Assembly (NCBI RefSeq): GCF_006351965.1
Contig: NZ_CP040932.1
Span: 2,790,001-2,854,000, forward strand
Source: Oceanicola sp. D3
GTDB taxonomy: Bacteria > Pseudomonadota > Alphaproteobacteria > Rhodobacterales > Rhodobacteraceae
Direction: 5' to 3'
DNA: 64,000 bases
The notes below the pieces were generated by a model. That model saw nothing but the letters and a program-made list of their open reading frames with translations. It was not told the DNA's origin and did not search any database. The translations under genes were made by a program, and so were the position numbers. This document shows, piece after piece, positions 52,840 to 60,862 of the stretch (its first letter is position 1; each line of letters starts with the position of its first letter).

Positions 52840-54024
52840 ATGTCTATTGCTTCAACTTCCGCCGGAGTGGCCGGTGTTGCTGGCGTCGCGGGTGTCGCGG
52901 GTGTCGCTGGGGTGGCAGGCGTTGCCGGGGTTGCTGGCGTTGCCGGTGTGGCAGGTGTCGCCGGGGTTGCCGGGGTTGCCGGTGTCGCGGGCGTGGCTGG
53001 CGTGGGCGGCGGCTACTCGCCCGGCATGTCCGGCTCGATCCTCACCAGCCGGGACGGGATTGCCGGGCCCTACGAGGCCCTCGCCAACGCCCCCACGCAA
53101 ATGCCCGCCAATGATGTGGCAACCCTCTCCGAATGGGGCACCACCGAGCGCCTCAACATGATCCTCGGCGAGGTCGTCGGCTCCATCGGCGTCACCGGAT
53201 CGGGCGAGAGCTGCGCGGCCTTCCACCTCGAAACCTCCGGCGGCGATGCCGATACCCCGCCCGGAACCGAATACAAACGTCTCGTCAAACTCACCCGCCC
53301 CTCCCCCGATGATTTCCTCGCCCAAACGGCGGTGGTGCACAACTACGCCGACCTGCGGGTCGACCGGGCCGCGGAGATCTTCAATCAGGTCGGCTACGCC
53401 ATGACCTTCTTCCAACCCATTCTCGGGCTGCGGGCGGGGATCCACAAATATACGCTGGAGCTGATCGGCGTGGTTCAGGCGGCGACCATCAGCACCGAGA
53501 TGCAGTTCAAGCAGCGCCTCGCCTGCCTGCGCCCCGATCGCTTCTCGGCCCAGATGATGCCGCTAATCCCCACGCCCGGCCACGGCGCCCTGCCCTCGGG
53601 CCACGCCACCGAAAGCCACTGTGTCGCCCGGCTGCTGATCCATCTGCTGAAGGGCAAGGCCGCCCTGCCCAAGCAAAGCGAGCTGCTGATGGCCACGGCA
53701 GCGCGCATCACCGTCAACCGCACGGTCGCCGGGGTGCACTTTCCGGCAGACAACTTCGCCGGGGCCACGCTTGGCTTCACGCTGGCCGATTATCTCGCCC
53801 AGCGGGCCGGAGCCAACGGCGCGGCGGTGTCGGAGGCAGAGTTCAACGGCGTCGGCATCGGCGATGAAGACTATCACCTGTCCAAGGTCTACGACCTCGC
53901 GGCGGATGCGCCCAAGGCCCACGGCACGCTGATCACACGCGGCGCAGCCGTGGCCGGGGTGTCACCCGCGCCGATGCTCTCCTGGCTCTGGTCGGAGGCG
54001 CGGAAGGAATGGGCAGACGCCTGA
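52840..54024 (+). CDS. vanadium haloperoxidase / PAP2-type acid phosphatase family protein with GVA repeats
   Basis: A 394-residue protein. The full family signature is present: K224 and R231 in KQRLACLRP, PSGH at 252-255, then R294, H300 and D304 in RTVAGVHFPAD. These residues bind vanadate in haloperoxidases or phosphate in PAP2 phosphatases; PTPGHGALPSGHATESH looks closer to the haloperoxidase-like branch. There is no signal peptide or membrane helix, so it is soluble and cytoplasmic unless exported by a non-Sec route. The N-terminus carries 15 tandem GVA tripeptides (residues 9-53). It is followed after 42 bases by the subtilase gene. The substrate is unknown. Confidence 0.82.
   Translation: MSIASTSAGVAGVAGVAGVAGVAGVAGVAGVAGVAGVAGVAGVAGVAGVAGVAGVGGGYSPGMSGSILTSRDGIAGPYEALANAPTQMPANDVATLSEWGTTERLNMILGEVVGSIGVTGSGESCAAFHLETSGGDADTPPGTEYKRLVKLTRPSPDDFLAQTAVVHNYADLRVDRAAEIFNQVGYAMTFFQPILGLRAGIHKYTLELIGVVQAATISTEMQFKQRLACLRPDRFSAQMMPLIPTPGHGALPSGHATESHCVARLLIHLLKGKAALPKQSELLMATAARITVNRTVAGVHFPADNFAGATLGFTLADYLAQRAGANGAAVSEAEFNGVGIGDEDYHLSKVYDLAADAPKAHGTLITRGAAVAGVSPAPMLSWLWSEARKEWADA
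52864..52998 (+). repeat. 15 tandem 9-base units encoding GVA
   Basis: The peptide repeat is perfect (15 Gly-Val-Ala units), but codon third positions vary from unit to unit. The array has therefore been kept by selection on the protein, or is old, and is not a fresh slippage product. A Gly-Val-Gly-Gly-Gly hinge ends it. Confidence 0.92.
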
Positions 54025-54066
54025 TCCTTCGCCCCTGCCCTCCCCACCCCAACAAAGGCCCGCGCC

Positions 54067-56292
54067 ATGCCCGACACGCTCAGCTTCACCCCCGAGGACG
54101 ACCCTGAAAGCGTCACCGCGATGTTCGATCCCTACTCGGCATGGTCGCTCCGCTACGCGCTGGAGTTCGACCTGACCGCAACCGAAGACCGCGATGATCC
54201 GCAGGACTTCCGCTACATGTTCACCGTCGACACCATGCAGGCGGGTGACATCGAGGATCTGCCCGAGCCCTTCCGCATGGAGGGCGACACTGACGTGGTG
54301 CTGCTCACCCGGTCGGTCAACATCGACGGCAATACCGAAAGCGCGCAGGGCACCTTCCAATCCATCGCGCCCTTTGACCCGGAGAAAAACAACTTCAGTC
54401 TGCTGGCCCCGGCCGAGGGCGGCAAGAGGCAGCTGGCGGCGCCGCCTGACATGGACGAGGCGGGCGAGCTGGCAGAGGCCGAGGCTGAGGAAGCCGAAGA
54501 CGAGGCGCGCACAGCCTCGCGTGACACGCTCCGCTTTCGCGCTCCGCTGCGCAAGGTCTCCCTGCCCACCGGCACCCAGTGGGTGATGGAATACACCGCG
54601 CAGGGCCTGCCCGAAGCCACGGCAACCATCGTCGGCGTGATCGACGACGGCATCAACCCGGCCCACAGCGCCTTCCACGATGCGTCCGGCGGCACCCGGG
54701 TGGATTTTGCATGGGTGCAAGACGCCGCCGCGCCCACCGGCCCCACCACCGTGCCCTTCGGGCGCGAGCTGACCAAAGCAGAGATCGACGCCGAGCTTGC
54801 CGCAGGCCCCAAACCCGAGGTCGACCGTCTCGCCGCTCTCGGCCTTGGCGACTTTACCCGCGCGGGCGTGCATACCGTGGCCCAACGCCTCTCGCACGGC
54901 ACCCATGTCGCCTCGCTCGCGGCGGGCGACGGCCCAGACCATCTGCGCCTGCTCACCGTGCAACTGCCCGCCGCCGTCACCATGGCCACATCCGGGGCCT
55001 TCATGTCGCCCTTCGTGCTGGCGGGCGCGGCGCATATCCTTGACCGGGCCTGGCTGATGTCACTGGCCGAGGGCTTCCCGATCCCGGTGGTCATCAACTT
55101 TTCCTATTCGCTCTCCGGCGGGCCGCACAACGGGCTGCACTTTCTGGAGCGGGCGATTGATACGCTGGTGCAGGCCCATATCGAACGGCTGGCGCGGCAG
55201 TTCCCGACCAAGCCGGGGCGGGCCGAGGTGGAGGTGGTGCTGCCCTCCGGCAACCGGCTTCTGGCGCGCGGCCACGCCGAGGTGACAGGCGGCGCGGCTG
55301 GCCGCACTTCCAAAACCGCCCTCACCCTGCCTTGGCGCGTGCAGCCGGGGGATGAGAGCTCCAATTTCCTTGAGCTCTGGATGCCGCGCAACGCCGCCGG
55401 GGTGGAACTTTGGCTCACCCCGCCCGGCGGCACGCCCACACGCGTCACCGGCCTCAACGCCGCCCAGGCCGTGGTGATCCACGAGGCCGCAGACCCGACC
55501 GCCGTCATCGGGCGCATCTCGCTTGACCGGCAGAAGGGCCAGAAGGCGCTCGACGGCATCGCCCGCAAAAAGCGCGTGCTCATCGCCCTCGCCCCCTCCT
55601 GCATGCCCGCCGCCGTCGCCCGCCCCGGCGCGCCCTCCGGCCTCTGGACGGTGGAGCTGCGCGCGCGGATTTCCGAGGGCGAGCGTATCGAAGCCTGGAT
55701 CCAGCGCGATGACGCCCCCCTCGGCTACCGGCGACAGGGGCGGCAAAGCTACTTCGATGACCCGGCCTACCAGCGCTGGGATGCGATGGGCGGCGTGGCC
55801 GTCTATGATAGCGGCTCCTCAGTGGTAAAGCGCGAGGGCAGCCTCAACGGCATTGCAACCGGCCGGGCGAGCAAGGTGGTCGGCCCCTCGACAACGCGCG
55901 ACGAACGGCTGGCCAAGGGCTTTGCCGCGCTTGGCGATCTGCCCGGTGCGCCCGGCTATGCGCCTCTGGCCGGGCACCCTCCACGGGCCGCCGCGCCCTA
56001 TGCCGCCGCCGCCACCGCCCCGATGCGCAAGCCCGACCACTCCGCCGAGGGCGACCGTTCCGCCGTCTGCCCCGGCGTGATCGGCGCCGGTGCGGCCTCG
56101 GGCAGCCGGATGCCGATGAACGGAAGCTCCGTCGCCGCGCCGCAATACGCGCGCTATCTGGCCAACACCTACCTCGGCCTCGCGCCTCCCGGCCCCGCTC
56201 TCTGGCCAGCGGCCAACGAAACCCAGCATGTGGCGCGGCTTGGTGCCCGCGCCCTCCCCCCGCAGCCGGGCAGCGTGGCCGGGCAGCGATAG
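54067..56292 (+). CDS. subtilisin-family (S8) serine protease with a long inserted domain
   Basis: A 741-residue protein. The catalytic triad is readable: D193 in VGVIDDGIN, H277 in SHGTHVASLAAGDG and S688 in NGSSVAAPQ, with the oxyanion Asn in LPSGNRLLARG (near 391). The His-Ser distance is about 411 residues against roughly 160 in subtilisin. The extra segment includes a beta-rich part (LELWMPRNAAGVELWLTPPGG) like a jelly-roll insertion. An N-terminal region of about 185 residues, with an acidic low-complexity stretch, may be a propeptide. No signal peptide is seen. The protease could mature or degrade its operon partners. The start lacks a strong ribosome site. Confidence 0.87.
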   Translation: MPDTLSFTPEDDPESVTAMFDPYSAWSLRYALEFDLTATEDRDDPQDFRYMFTVDTMQAGDIEDLPEPFRMEGDTDVVLLTRSVNIDGNTESAQGTFQSIAPFDPEKNNFSLLAPAEGGKRQLAAPPDMDEAGELAEAEAEEAEDEARTASRDTLRFRAPLRKVSLPTGTQWVMEYTAQGLPEATATIVGVIDDGINPAHSAFHDASGGTRVDFAWVQDAAAPTGPTTVPFGRELTKAEIDAELAAGPKPEVDRLAALGLGDFTRAGVHTVAQRLSHGTHVASLAAGDGPDHLRLLTVQLPAAVTMATSGAFMSPFVLAGAAHILDRAWLMSLAEGFPIPVVINFSYSLSGGPHNGLHFLERAIDTLVQAHIERLARQFPTKPGRAEVEVVLPSGNRLLARGHAEVTGGAAGRTSKTALTLPWRVQPGDESSNFLELWMPRNAAGVELWLTPPGGTPTRVTGLNAAQAVVIHEAADPTAVIGRISLDRQKGQKALDGIARKKRVLIALAPSCMPAAVARPGAPSGLWTVELRARISEGERIEAWIQRDDAPLGYRRQGRQSYFDDPAYQRWDAMGGVAVYDSGSSVVKREGSLNGIATGRASKVVGPSTTRDERLAKGFAALGDLPGAPGYAPLAGHPPRAAAPYAAAATAPMRKPDHSAEGDRSAVCPGVIGAGAASGSRMPMNGSSVAAPQYARYLANTYLGLAPPGPALWPAANETQHVARLGARALPPQPGSVAGQR

Positions 56293-56351
56293 TTAATGCA
56301 GCGCATATCGGCCCAATCGTATTTTCAGGGGCCAGTTGAAGGACATTTGAG

Positions 56352-57347
56352 TTGAAGATCTGTCTCGCCAACGGAGACGTCGGGCCCCGCCCCGACACCG
56401 CACCCGACACCGATACAGCACCGGATTGGGCGCTTCGTCCGGGGTATTTCTTTCCCGATGCCGCCGATGAAGAGCGGCTGGGGCTCAACCAGCTGCTCAC
56501 CCGGCTCGGCAACGCGATGGATGGCGAGGAGATCGCATGGGGCGGCACCCGCACCGAGGCGCTGGCCCTTGTGCCGCTCGCCGCGCAGGCCGCGCTCTGC
56601 TTCGTCACCACCGAACGCGCCCGCATCAGCCCACCCGACTTTGCCAGTGAGGCCCTGCTGCCGCTCGACCGCGAAGCAATGTCGCATTACCTCGTGCAGG
56701 CCACCCCCTTTGCCCCCCGGCCCGACCCGGTGCTGCCGCCGCCCGCCACGCGGGTGCAACAGGCGCTCGCTGCCCTGCCCGATCCGGCCGCCGCACTGCA
56801 CTGGCTGCTGCTCAACCGGCTGCTGCCCGCGCTCTGCGATGGTGCCATGGTCTCTGCCGTGCGCGAGGCCCGCGCGCCGCTCTTCACCAATGCACCCGAG
56901 GGGCCGGCGATGCCGCTGGAGTTTGCAGCGGCGCTGCTCTCGGCGGCCCCCTTCCGCCAACCCTCGTCGCGCCACCTTGCCATCAACTACTGGCTGAACA
57001 TTCCCACCGCGCAGGGCGTGCTGACGGCCCTGCGCCAGTCCGATGCCACACGCAAAGCACGCTTCCCCCTGATGCCCCGCCTCGAACCCGCCGATCTCAG
57101 TCGGGGCGATGCAGGCGCGGTGCTGGTCGAGGACGAGTTGCACAAGCGCACGCCGCTGTGGTTTTACCTTTGGCGCGAAAAGGCGCTGCTGGCCTCCGAA
57201 GGGCGGCTTGGCCCGCTAGGTGCACGGCTGCTGGCCGAAGGCATCGTCGGCCTCATCGCCCACGCAGGCAACGCCGCGATGGCGCATGATGAAAACAGCC
57301 CCCCGCCCGAAGGCACGCTGCAGGCTTGGGAGACGGCACTGGCCTGA
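56352..57347 (+). CDS. degenerate animal-type haem peroxidase-like protein, probably non-catalytic
   Basis: A 331-residue protein starting at TTG 56352, with AAGGA eight bases upstream. Several blocks match, in order, what I remember of bacterial animal-type haem peroxidases: PGYFFP with LLTRLGNAM (30-56), LHWLLLNRLLPALCD (149-163), MPLEFAAALLSAAPFR (187-202), NYWLNIPTAQGVLTAL (212-227) and PLWFYLWREKAL with LGPLGARLLAEGIVGLI (268-302). The distal QFxDHD motif is absent and the proximal RFGHS motif is replaced by RQPSSR, so haem binding is doubtful. The protein is also shorter than the usual 450-550 residues. It follows the subtilase gene by 59 bases, as the last gene of that operon. Confidence 0.55.
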   Translation: MKICLANGDVGPRPDTAPDTDTAPDWALRPGYFFPDAADEERLGLNQLLTRLGNAMDGEEIAWGGTRTEALALVPLAAQAALCFVTTERARISPPDFASEALLPLDREAMSHYLVQATPFAPRPDPVLPPPATRVQQALAALPDPAAALHWLLLNRLLPALCDGAMVSAVREARAPLFTNAPEGPAMPLEFAAALLSAAPFRQPSSRHLAINYWLNIPTAQGVLTALRQSDATRKARFPLMPRLEPADLSRGDAGAVLVEDELHKRTPLWFYLWREKALLASEGRLGPLGARLLAEGIVGLIAHAGNAAMAHDENSPPPEGTLQAWETALA

Positions 57348-57362
57348 CGGCCCCGCCGCGAC

Positions 57363-58568
57363 CTATGGCTCGTGAAAGGCCTCGCCCGCCTTGGTCAGCG
57401 GCTTGGTGAGGTAGCTCAGGATGGTCTTCTCGCCGGTGTGCAACTCCACATCCGCCACCAGCCCGGGCCGCATCTCCATGCTGGCCTGCCGTGCGGTGCG
57501 GGCGCTGTCGTCGATCTTCAGAACCACCTTGTAATGCGGCTCGGTCTCGGGGCGGCGCTCATCCTTGAACGTGTCGGCGGAGACAAAGTAAACCTCCCCC
57601 TTCAGCGAGCCATAGATGGTGTAATCATAGGCCGAGAGCTTGATGGTCGCAGGCTGGCCGGGGCGCACGGTGGCAATGTCGCGCGGCTTCACCCGTGCCT
57701 CCACGAACAGGTCATCACCCAGCGGCACGATCTGCAAAATCTCCTCGCCGGGCCGCACCACGCCACCGATGGTGGACACGGAGATCTTGTTCACGATCCC
57801 CTTCATCGGTGATTTGATCTCGGTCCGCGCCAACTGGTCGGCGCTGATCCTGAGTTGTTGGCGCAGGCTCGCCAGTTCCTTCAGCGTCTCGGCATATTCA
57901 TCCGCACGGCGCAGCTCTGCAGTGCTCACCACCTCGTCGTAGCGCGCGCGCGCATCCGAGGCGGCCTTGCGGGTGCGTGTGACCTCGATCAGCGCCACCA
58001 CCTTCTGCTCCAGCATCCGTTCCATCAGCCGGTTCTCTTCCTCGGCCTGCGCCAGCACCGCGCGGGCGCCATCGGCGCGGGCGGTGTAATCCGCCTGCCG
58101 CGCGGCCAGCAATGCCCGCTCGGAGGCAACAATCTCGGGGCTGCGCTCCGCCAGCGCCTCCGGCACCGTAAAGTCAAACATCCCCTCCAGCTCCGCCTCC
58201 AGCCTGAGGCGGCGGATCTCCAGCCCGGTGATCTTGTCACGGATGTCATCGACGTTGGTCTGAAAGCCCGTGCCCTGCAGCCGCGCCAGCACATCGCCGG
58301 GGGCCACCTCATCCCCCTCGCTCACCGCCAGATCGGCCAGAATGCCGCCCTCGAGGTTCTGGATGATCTGCGGGCGCGATGACGAAACAAGCTCTGCCGG
58401 GGCGCGCACGATCTCATCCACCTTGGCAAAACCCGCCCAGAGCAGAAAGATCACCACCGCCGCCACCACAGTCCAGATCAGCCGCGAGGGGCGGTTGAGG
58501 CGGGTTTCAAGCTGGGCGTCAAAGCCGGTGCCGCCCCCCGAAGAGCCAGAGGCGCTCCGAGCGCTCAT
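57363..58568 (-). CDS. type I secretion membrane fusion protein (HlyD/LapC family)
   Basis: A 401-residue adaptor with a short cytoplasmic N-terminus, one membrane helix (LIWTVVAAVVIFLLWAGF, about 31-50), a lipoyl-like half (SSRPQIIQNLEGGILADLAVSEGDEV), a long coiled-coil hairpin (about 120-240) and a second half-motif with SPMKGIVNKISVSTIGGVVRPGEEI. It bridges the inner-membrane ABC exporter and the TolC channel. The start overlaps the ABC gene stop as ATGA. It is the last gene of the type I operon and ends 15 bases from the convergent peroxidase-like gene. Confidence 0.93.
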   Translation of the reverse strand: MSARSASGSSGGGTGFDAQLETRLNRPSRLIWTVVAAVVIFLLWAGFAKVDEIVRAPAELVSSSRPQIIQNLEGGILADLAVSEGDEVAPGDVLARLQGTGFQTNVDDIRDKITGLEIRRLRLEAELEGMFDFTVPEALAERSPEIVASERALLAARQADYTARADGARAVLAQAEEENRLMERMLEQKVVALIEVTRTRKAASDARARYDEVVSTAELRRADEYAETLKELASLRQQLRISADQLARTEIKSPMKGIVNKISVSTIGGVVRPGEEILQIVPLGDDLFVEARVKPRDIATVRPGQPATIKLSAYDYTIYGSLKGEVYFVSADTFKDERRPETEPHYKVVLKIDDSARTARQASMEMRPGLVADVELHTGEKTILSYLTKPLTKAGEAFHEP

Positions 58569-60862
58569 GCGGCACCGCCCAGCGGCAGGCGCTTGGCCGC
58601 GCCGCTCTGCTTGAGATGCGCCAGCACCTCATCCTTGCTGCCATCCACCACGATCCGCCCCTGCCCAAGCACCACGATCCGCTCGGCCAGCGACAGGATC
58701 GGCAGCCGGTGCGTTGCGATCACCGCCGTGCGCCCCTTCAGCCATTCACCCAGCCGCGCCACGATCTGCGCCTCCAGCGCCTGATCAAAGGCCGCCGTCG
58801 GCTCGTCGAGCAGCAGCACACGCGGATCTTGCAGCCAGAGCCGCGCCCAGCCCACACCCTGCCGCTGGCCTACGCTCAGGCCCTCGCCGCCATCGCGAAT
58901 ATCCAGATCCAGCCCCTTGGGGTGGCTGCGCACAAATTGCCCCAGCCCGGCAAAGTCCAGCGCCGCCAACAGCCGGTCATCATCGCGCTCCAGCAGGTGC
59001 ATGTTGAGGTTGTCCCGCAGGGTGCCCGCCACCAGCCGCACATCCTGCGCAAGGTAGCCGATGCCACGGCGCAGGTCGGCGGGGGCGATCTGGCCAATGT
59101 CGGTGCCATCCAGCATCACCCGCCCTTCGGTGGGCGCATAAAGCCCGGTGAGCAGCTTCATCAGCGTCGATTTGCCAGAGCCGTTGGAGCCCAGCACTGC
59201 CAGCGTCTGGCCCGCGTTCAGTTGCAGCGCAGAGATATCCACCACCGGCGCGGCCTCTTCGTCATAGGCAAAGCGCGTGCCCAGCAAGGTGTAGCTGCCC
59301 TTCAGATGCTCACGCCGCAGATATTTGCGCCCCTCGGCCACGTCCTGCGGTGCCTCGGCCACCGCATCAAGGCCGCTCAGAGCGTGCTTCACATTCGACC
59401 AGCGCGACATGGTGGCCGCAAGCTGGCTCAGCGGCGCAAGGGTGCGGCTCGTCAGGATGCCCACGGCAATGATGGTGCCCACGGTAAAGTCGCCTGCGAA
59501 AACAAGGAAAGTGCCCAGCACCACGGCGGCCACATAGGTGGCCTGCTGCACGCCCTGGCTCCAGAAAGTGAGCGCGGCAGATAGGCGGCGTTGCTCGGAG
59601 GATTTCAGCGAGGAGAGCGCGTTCAGCTCGTCCCAAGCCCGCATCAGCCGGTCTTCGCCGCGCTGCGCCTTGATCGTGTCCAACTCGTAGATCGCCTCAT
59701 GCAGCACCCGGCCCGCCTTCACATTGGCGCCCTGCGTCTCGCGGGTCAGCTGCATCATCCGCCGCTGGAGGAACCAGCCGGGCAGCACCATCAGCACCCC
59801 GCCGATGATCAGCACCCACACCACCGGGCCGGCAATCGCCGCAACCAGCAGCAGGAACAGGCCGATGAATGGCAGGTCCGTCAGCGTCCCGATGGTGCCC
59901 GCGGTGAAAAACTCGCGCACCGAGCCAAACTCGCGCATCGTGGCAAACAGCTCCGAGGGCGACTGGCTGCGCTTGTCAGAGCGCATCCCCACCACCCGGC
60001 TCATCAGCAGGCGCTGAACGCTCAACTCAATGGTCCGCCCGCCACCATCCATCAGGCGCGAGCGGGCGAGCTTCAGCAGGCCTTCAAGCAAAATAGCAAG
60101 CCCCGCGCCCAGAGCCAGCACCCAGAGGGTGGCCATGCTCTGGTGCGGGATCACCCGGTCGTACACCTGGAGGGAAAACAGGGCGACCGAAACGGCAAGC
60201 AGGTTGGCGACGAGGGAGCCAATGGCGATCTCGGCGATATAGCGACGAAAGCGCGGGAACTCGCCCCAAAACCAATGGGGCTGCTTCGCGCCGGTGTCAT
60301 GGGCGGCGGCCACCTCGGCCAGCGGCATCTCGGCTTTCAGCACCCGGCCCGCATAATGCGGGGCAAATTCTTCCACCGGCACCACCGTGCGATTGTCCGG
60401 CCCGGTGGTGTCATAGACCGTCAGCTCATCGCCCTGCTGCGAGAGCACAAGCACCAGCTGGCCGCGCTTCATCTGGGCGATGGCGGGCCATGTGGTGGGG
60501 AGCGGCTCTGCCTCGCGGCGAATGGCGGCCAGCATCCCGGCTTGGCTGAGCGCGCCTGCAAGCGCCTCCACCGTCACCGGCCGCTCGGCCCCGCCACTGC
60601 GCGCGATATCTTCTGCAATATCGCGCCCCAAAAGCGCCTTGCCCAGCACACCGGCATAGGTGGCGGCCAGCTCTGCGCGGGCCTTCAGCTGCGCCGGGTT
60701 GCCCTTGGGCTTTGGCGCGGGCGTGGCCTCGGGCGCCGAAGCGGGTGCCGCCTCCGCAGCCGCCAGCGGGGCAATCTTGCCCAATGCCTGCTTGCCCGCC
60801 ACAACGCCGCGAATGCCGGCGCGGCTCATCTTCAGCTTCAACGAGGTGCGCGGTGCGTTCAT
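58565..60862 (-). CDS. type I secretion ABC transporter (permease/ATPase, LapB/HlyB family)
   Basis: A 765-residue exporter starting at the ATG at 60862 (overlap ATGA with the TolC gene, GGGAG upstream). Order: an Ala/Pro-rich cytoplasmic N-terminus, a degenerate C39-peptidase-like domain (about 95-185), a membrane domain with six helices (about 215-490), and the ATPase with Walker A GSNGSGKS, signature LSVGQRQ and Walker B VLLLDEPT. The C39-like domain lacks an obvious catalytic Cys, as in exporters of large repeat-type adhesins. The probable substrate is the Ig-repeat protein encoded just upstream. Confidence 0.93.
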   Translation of the reverse strand: MNAPRTSLKLKMSRAGIRGVVAGKQALGKIAPLAAAEAAPASAPEATPAPKPKGNPAQLKARAELAATYAGVLGKALLGRDIAEDIARSGGAERPVTVEALAGALSQAGMLAAIRREAEPLPTTWPAIAQMKRGQLVLVLSQQGDELTVYDTTGPDNRTVVPVEEFAPHYAGRVLKAEMPLAEVAAAHDTGAKQPHWFWGEFPRFRRYIAEIAIGSLVANLLAVSVALFSLQVYDRVIPHQSMATLWVLALGAGLAILLEGLLKLARSRLMDGGGRTIELSVQRLLMSRVVGMRSDKRSQSPSELFATMREFGSVREFFTAGTIGTLTDLPFIGLFLLLVAAIAGPVVWVLIIGGVLMVLPGWFLQRRMMQLTRETQGANVKAGRVLHEAIYELDTIKAQRGEDRLMRAWDELNALSSLKSSEQRRLSAALTFWSQGVQQATYVAAVVLGTFLVFAGDFTVGTIIAVGILTSRTLAPLSQLAATMSRWSNVKHALSGLDAVAEAPQDVAEGRKYLRREHLKGSYTLLGTRFAYDEEAAPVVDISALQLNAGQTLAVLGSNGSGKSTLMKLLTGLYAPTEGRVMLDGTDIGQIAPADLRRGIGYLAQDVRLVAGTLRDNLNMHLLERDDDRLLAALDFAGLGQFVRSHPKGLDLDIRDGGEGLSVGQRQGVGWARLWLQDPRVLLLDEPTAAFDQALEAQIVARLGEWLKGRTAVIATHRLPILSLAERIVVLGQGRIVVDGSKDEVLAHLKQSGAAKRLPLGGAA

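Noticed and set aside
52852-53445. Antisense frame with Asn/Thr/Asp repeats opposite the GVA array
   Set aside because: Its repeats are simply the GVA codons read in reverse; the sense gene has the complete haloperoxidase/PAP2 signature.
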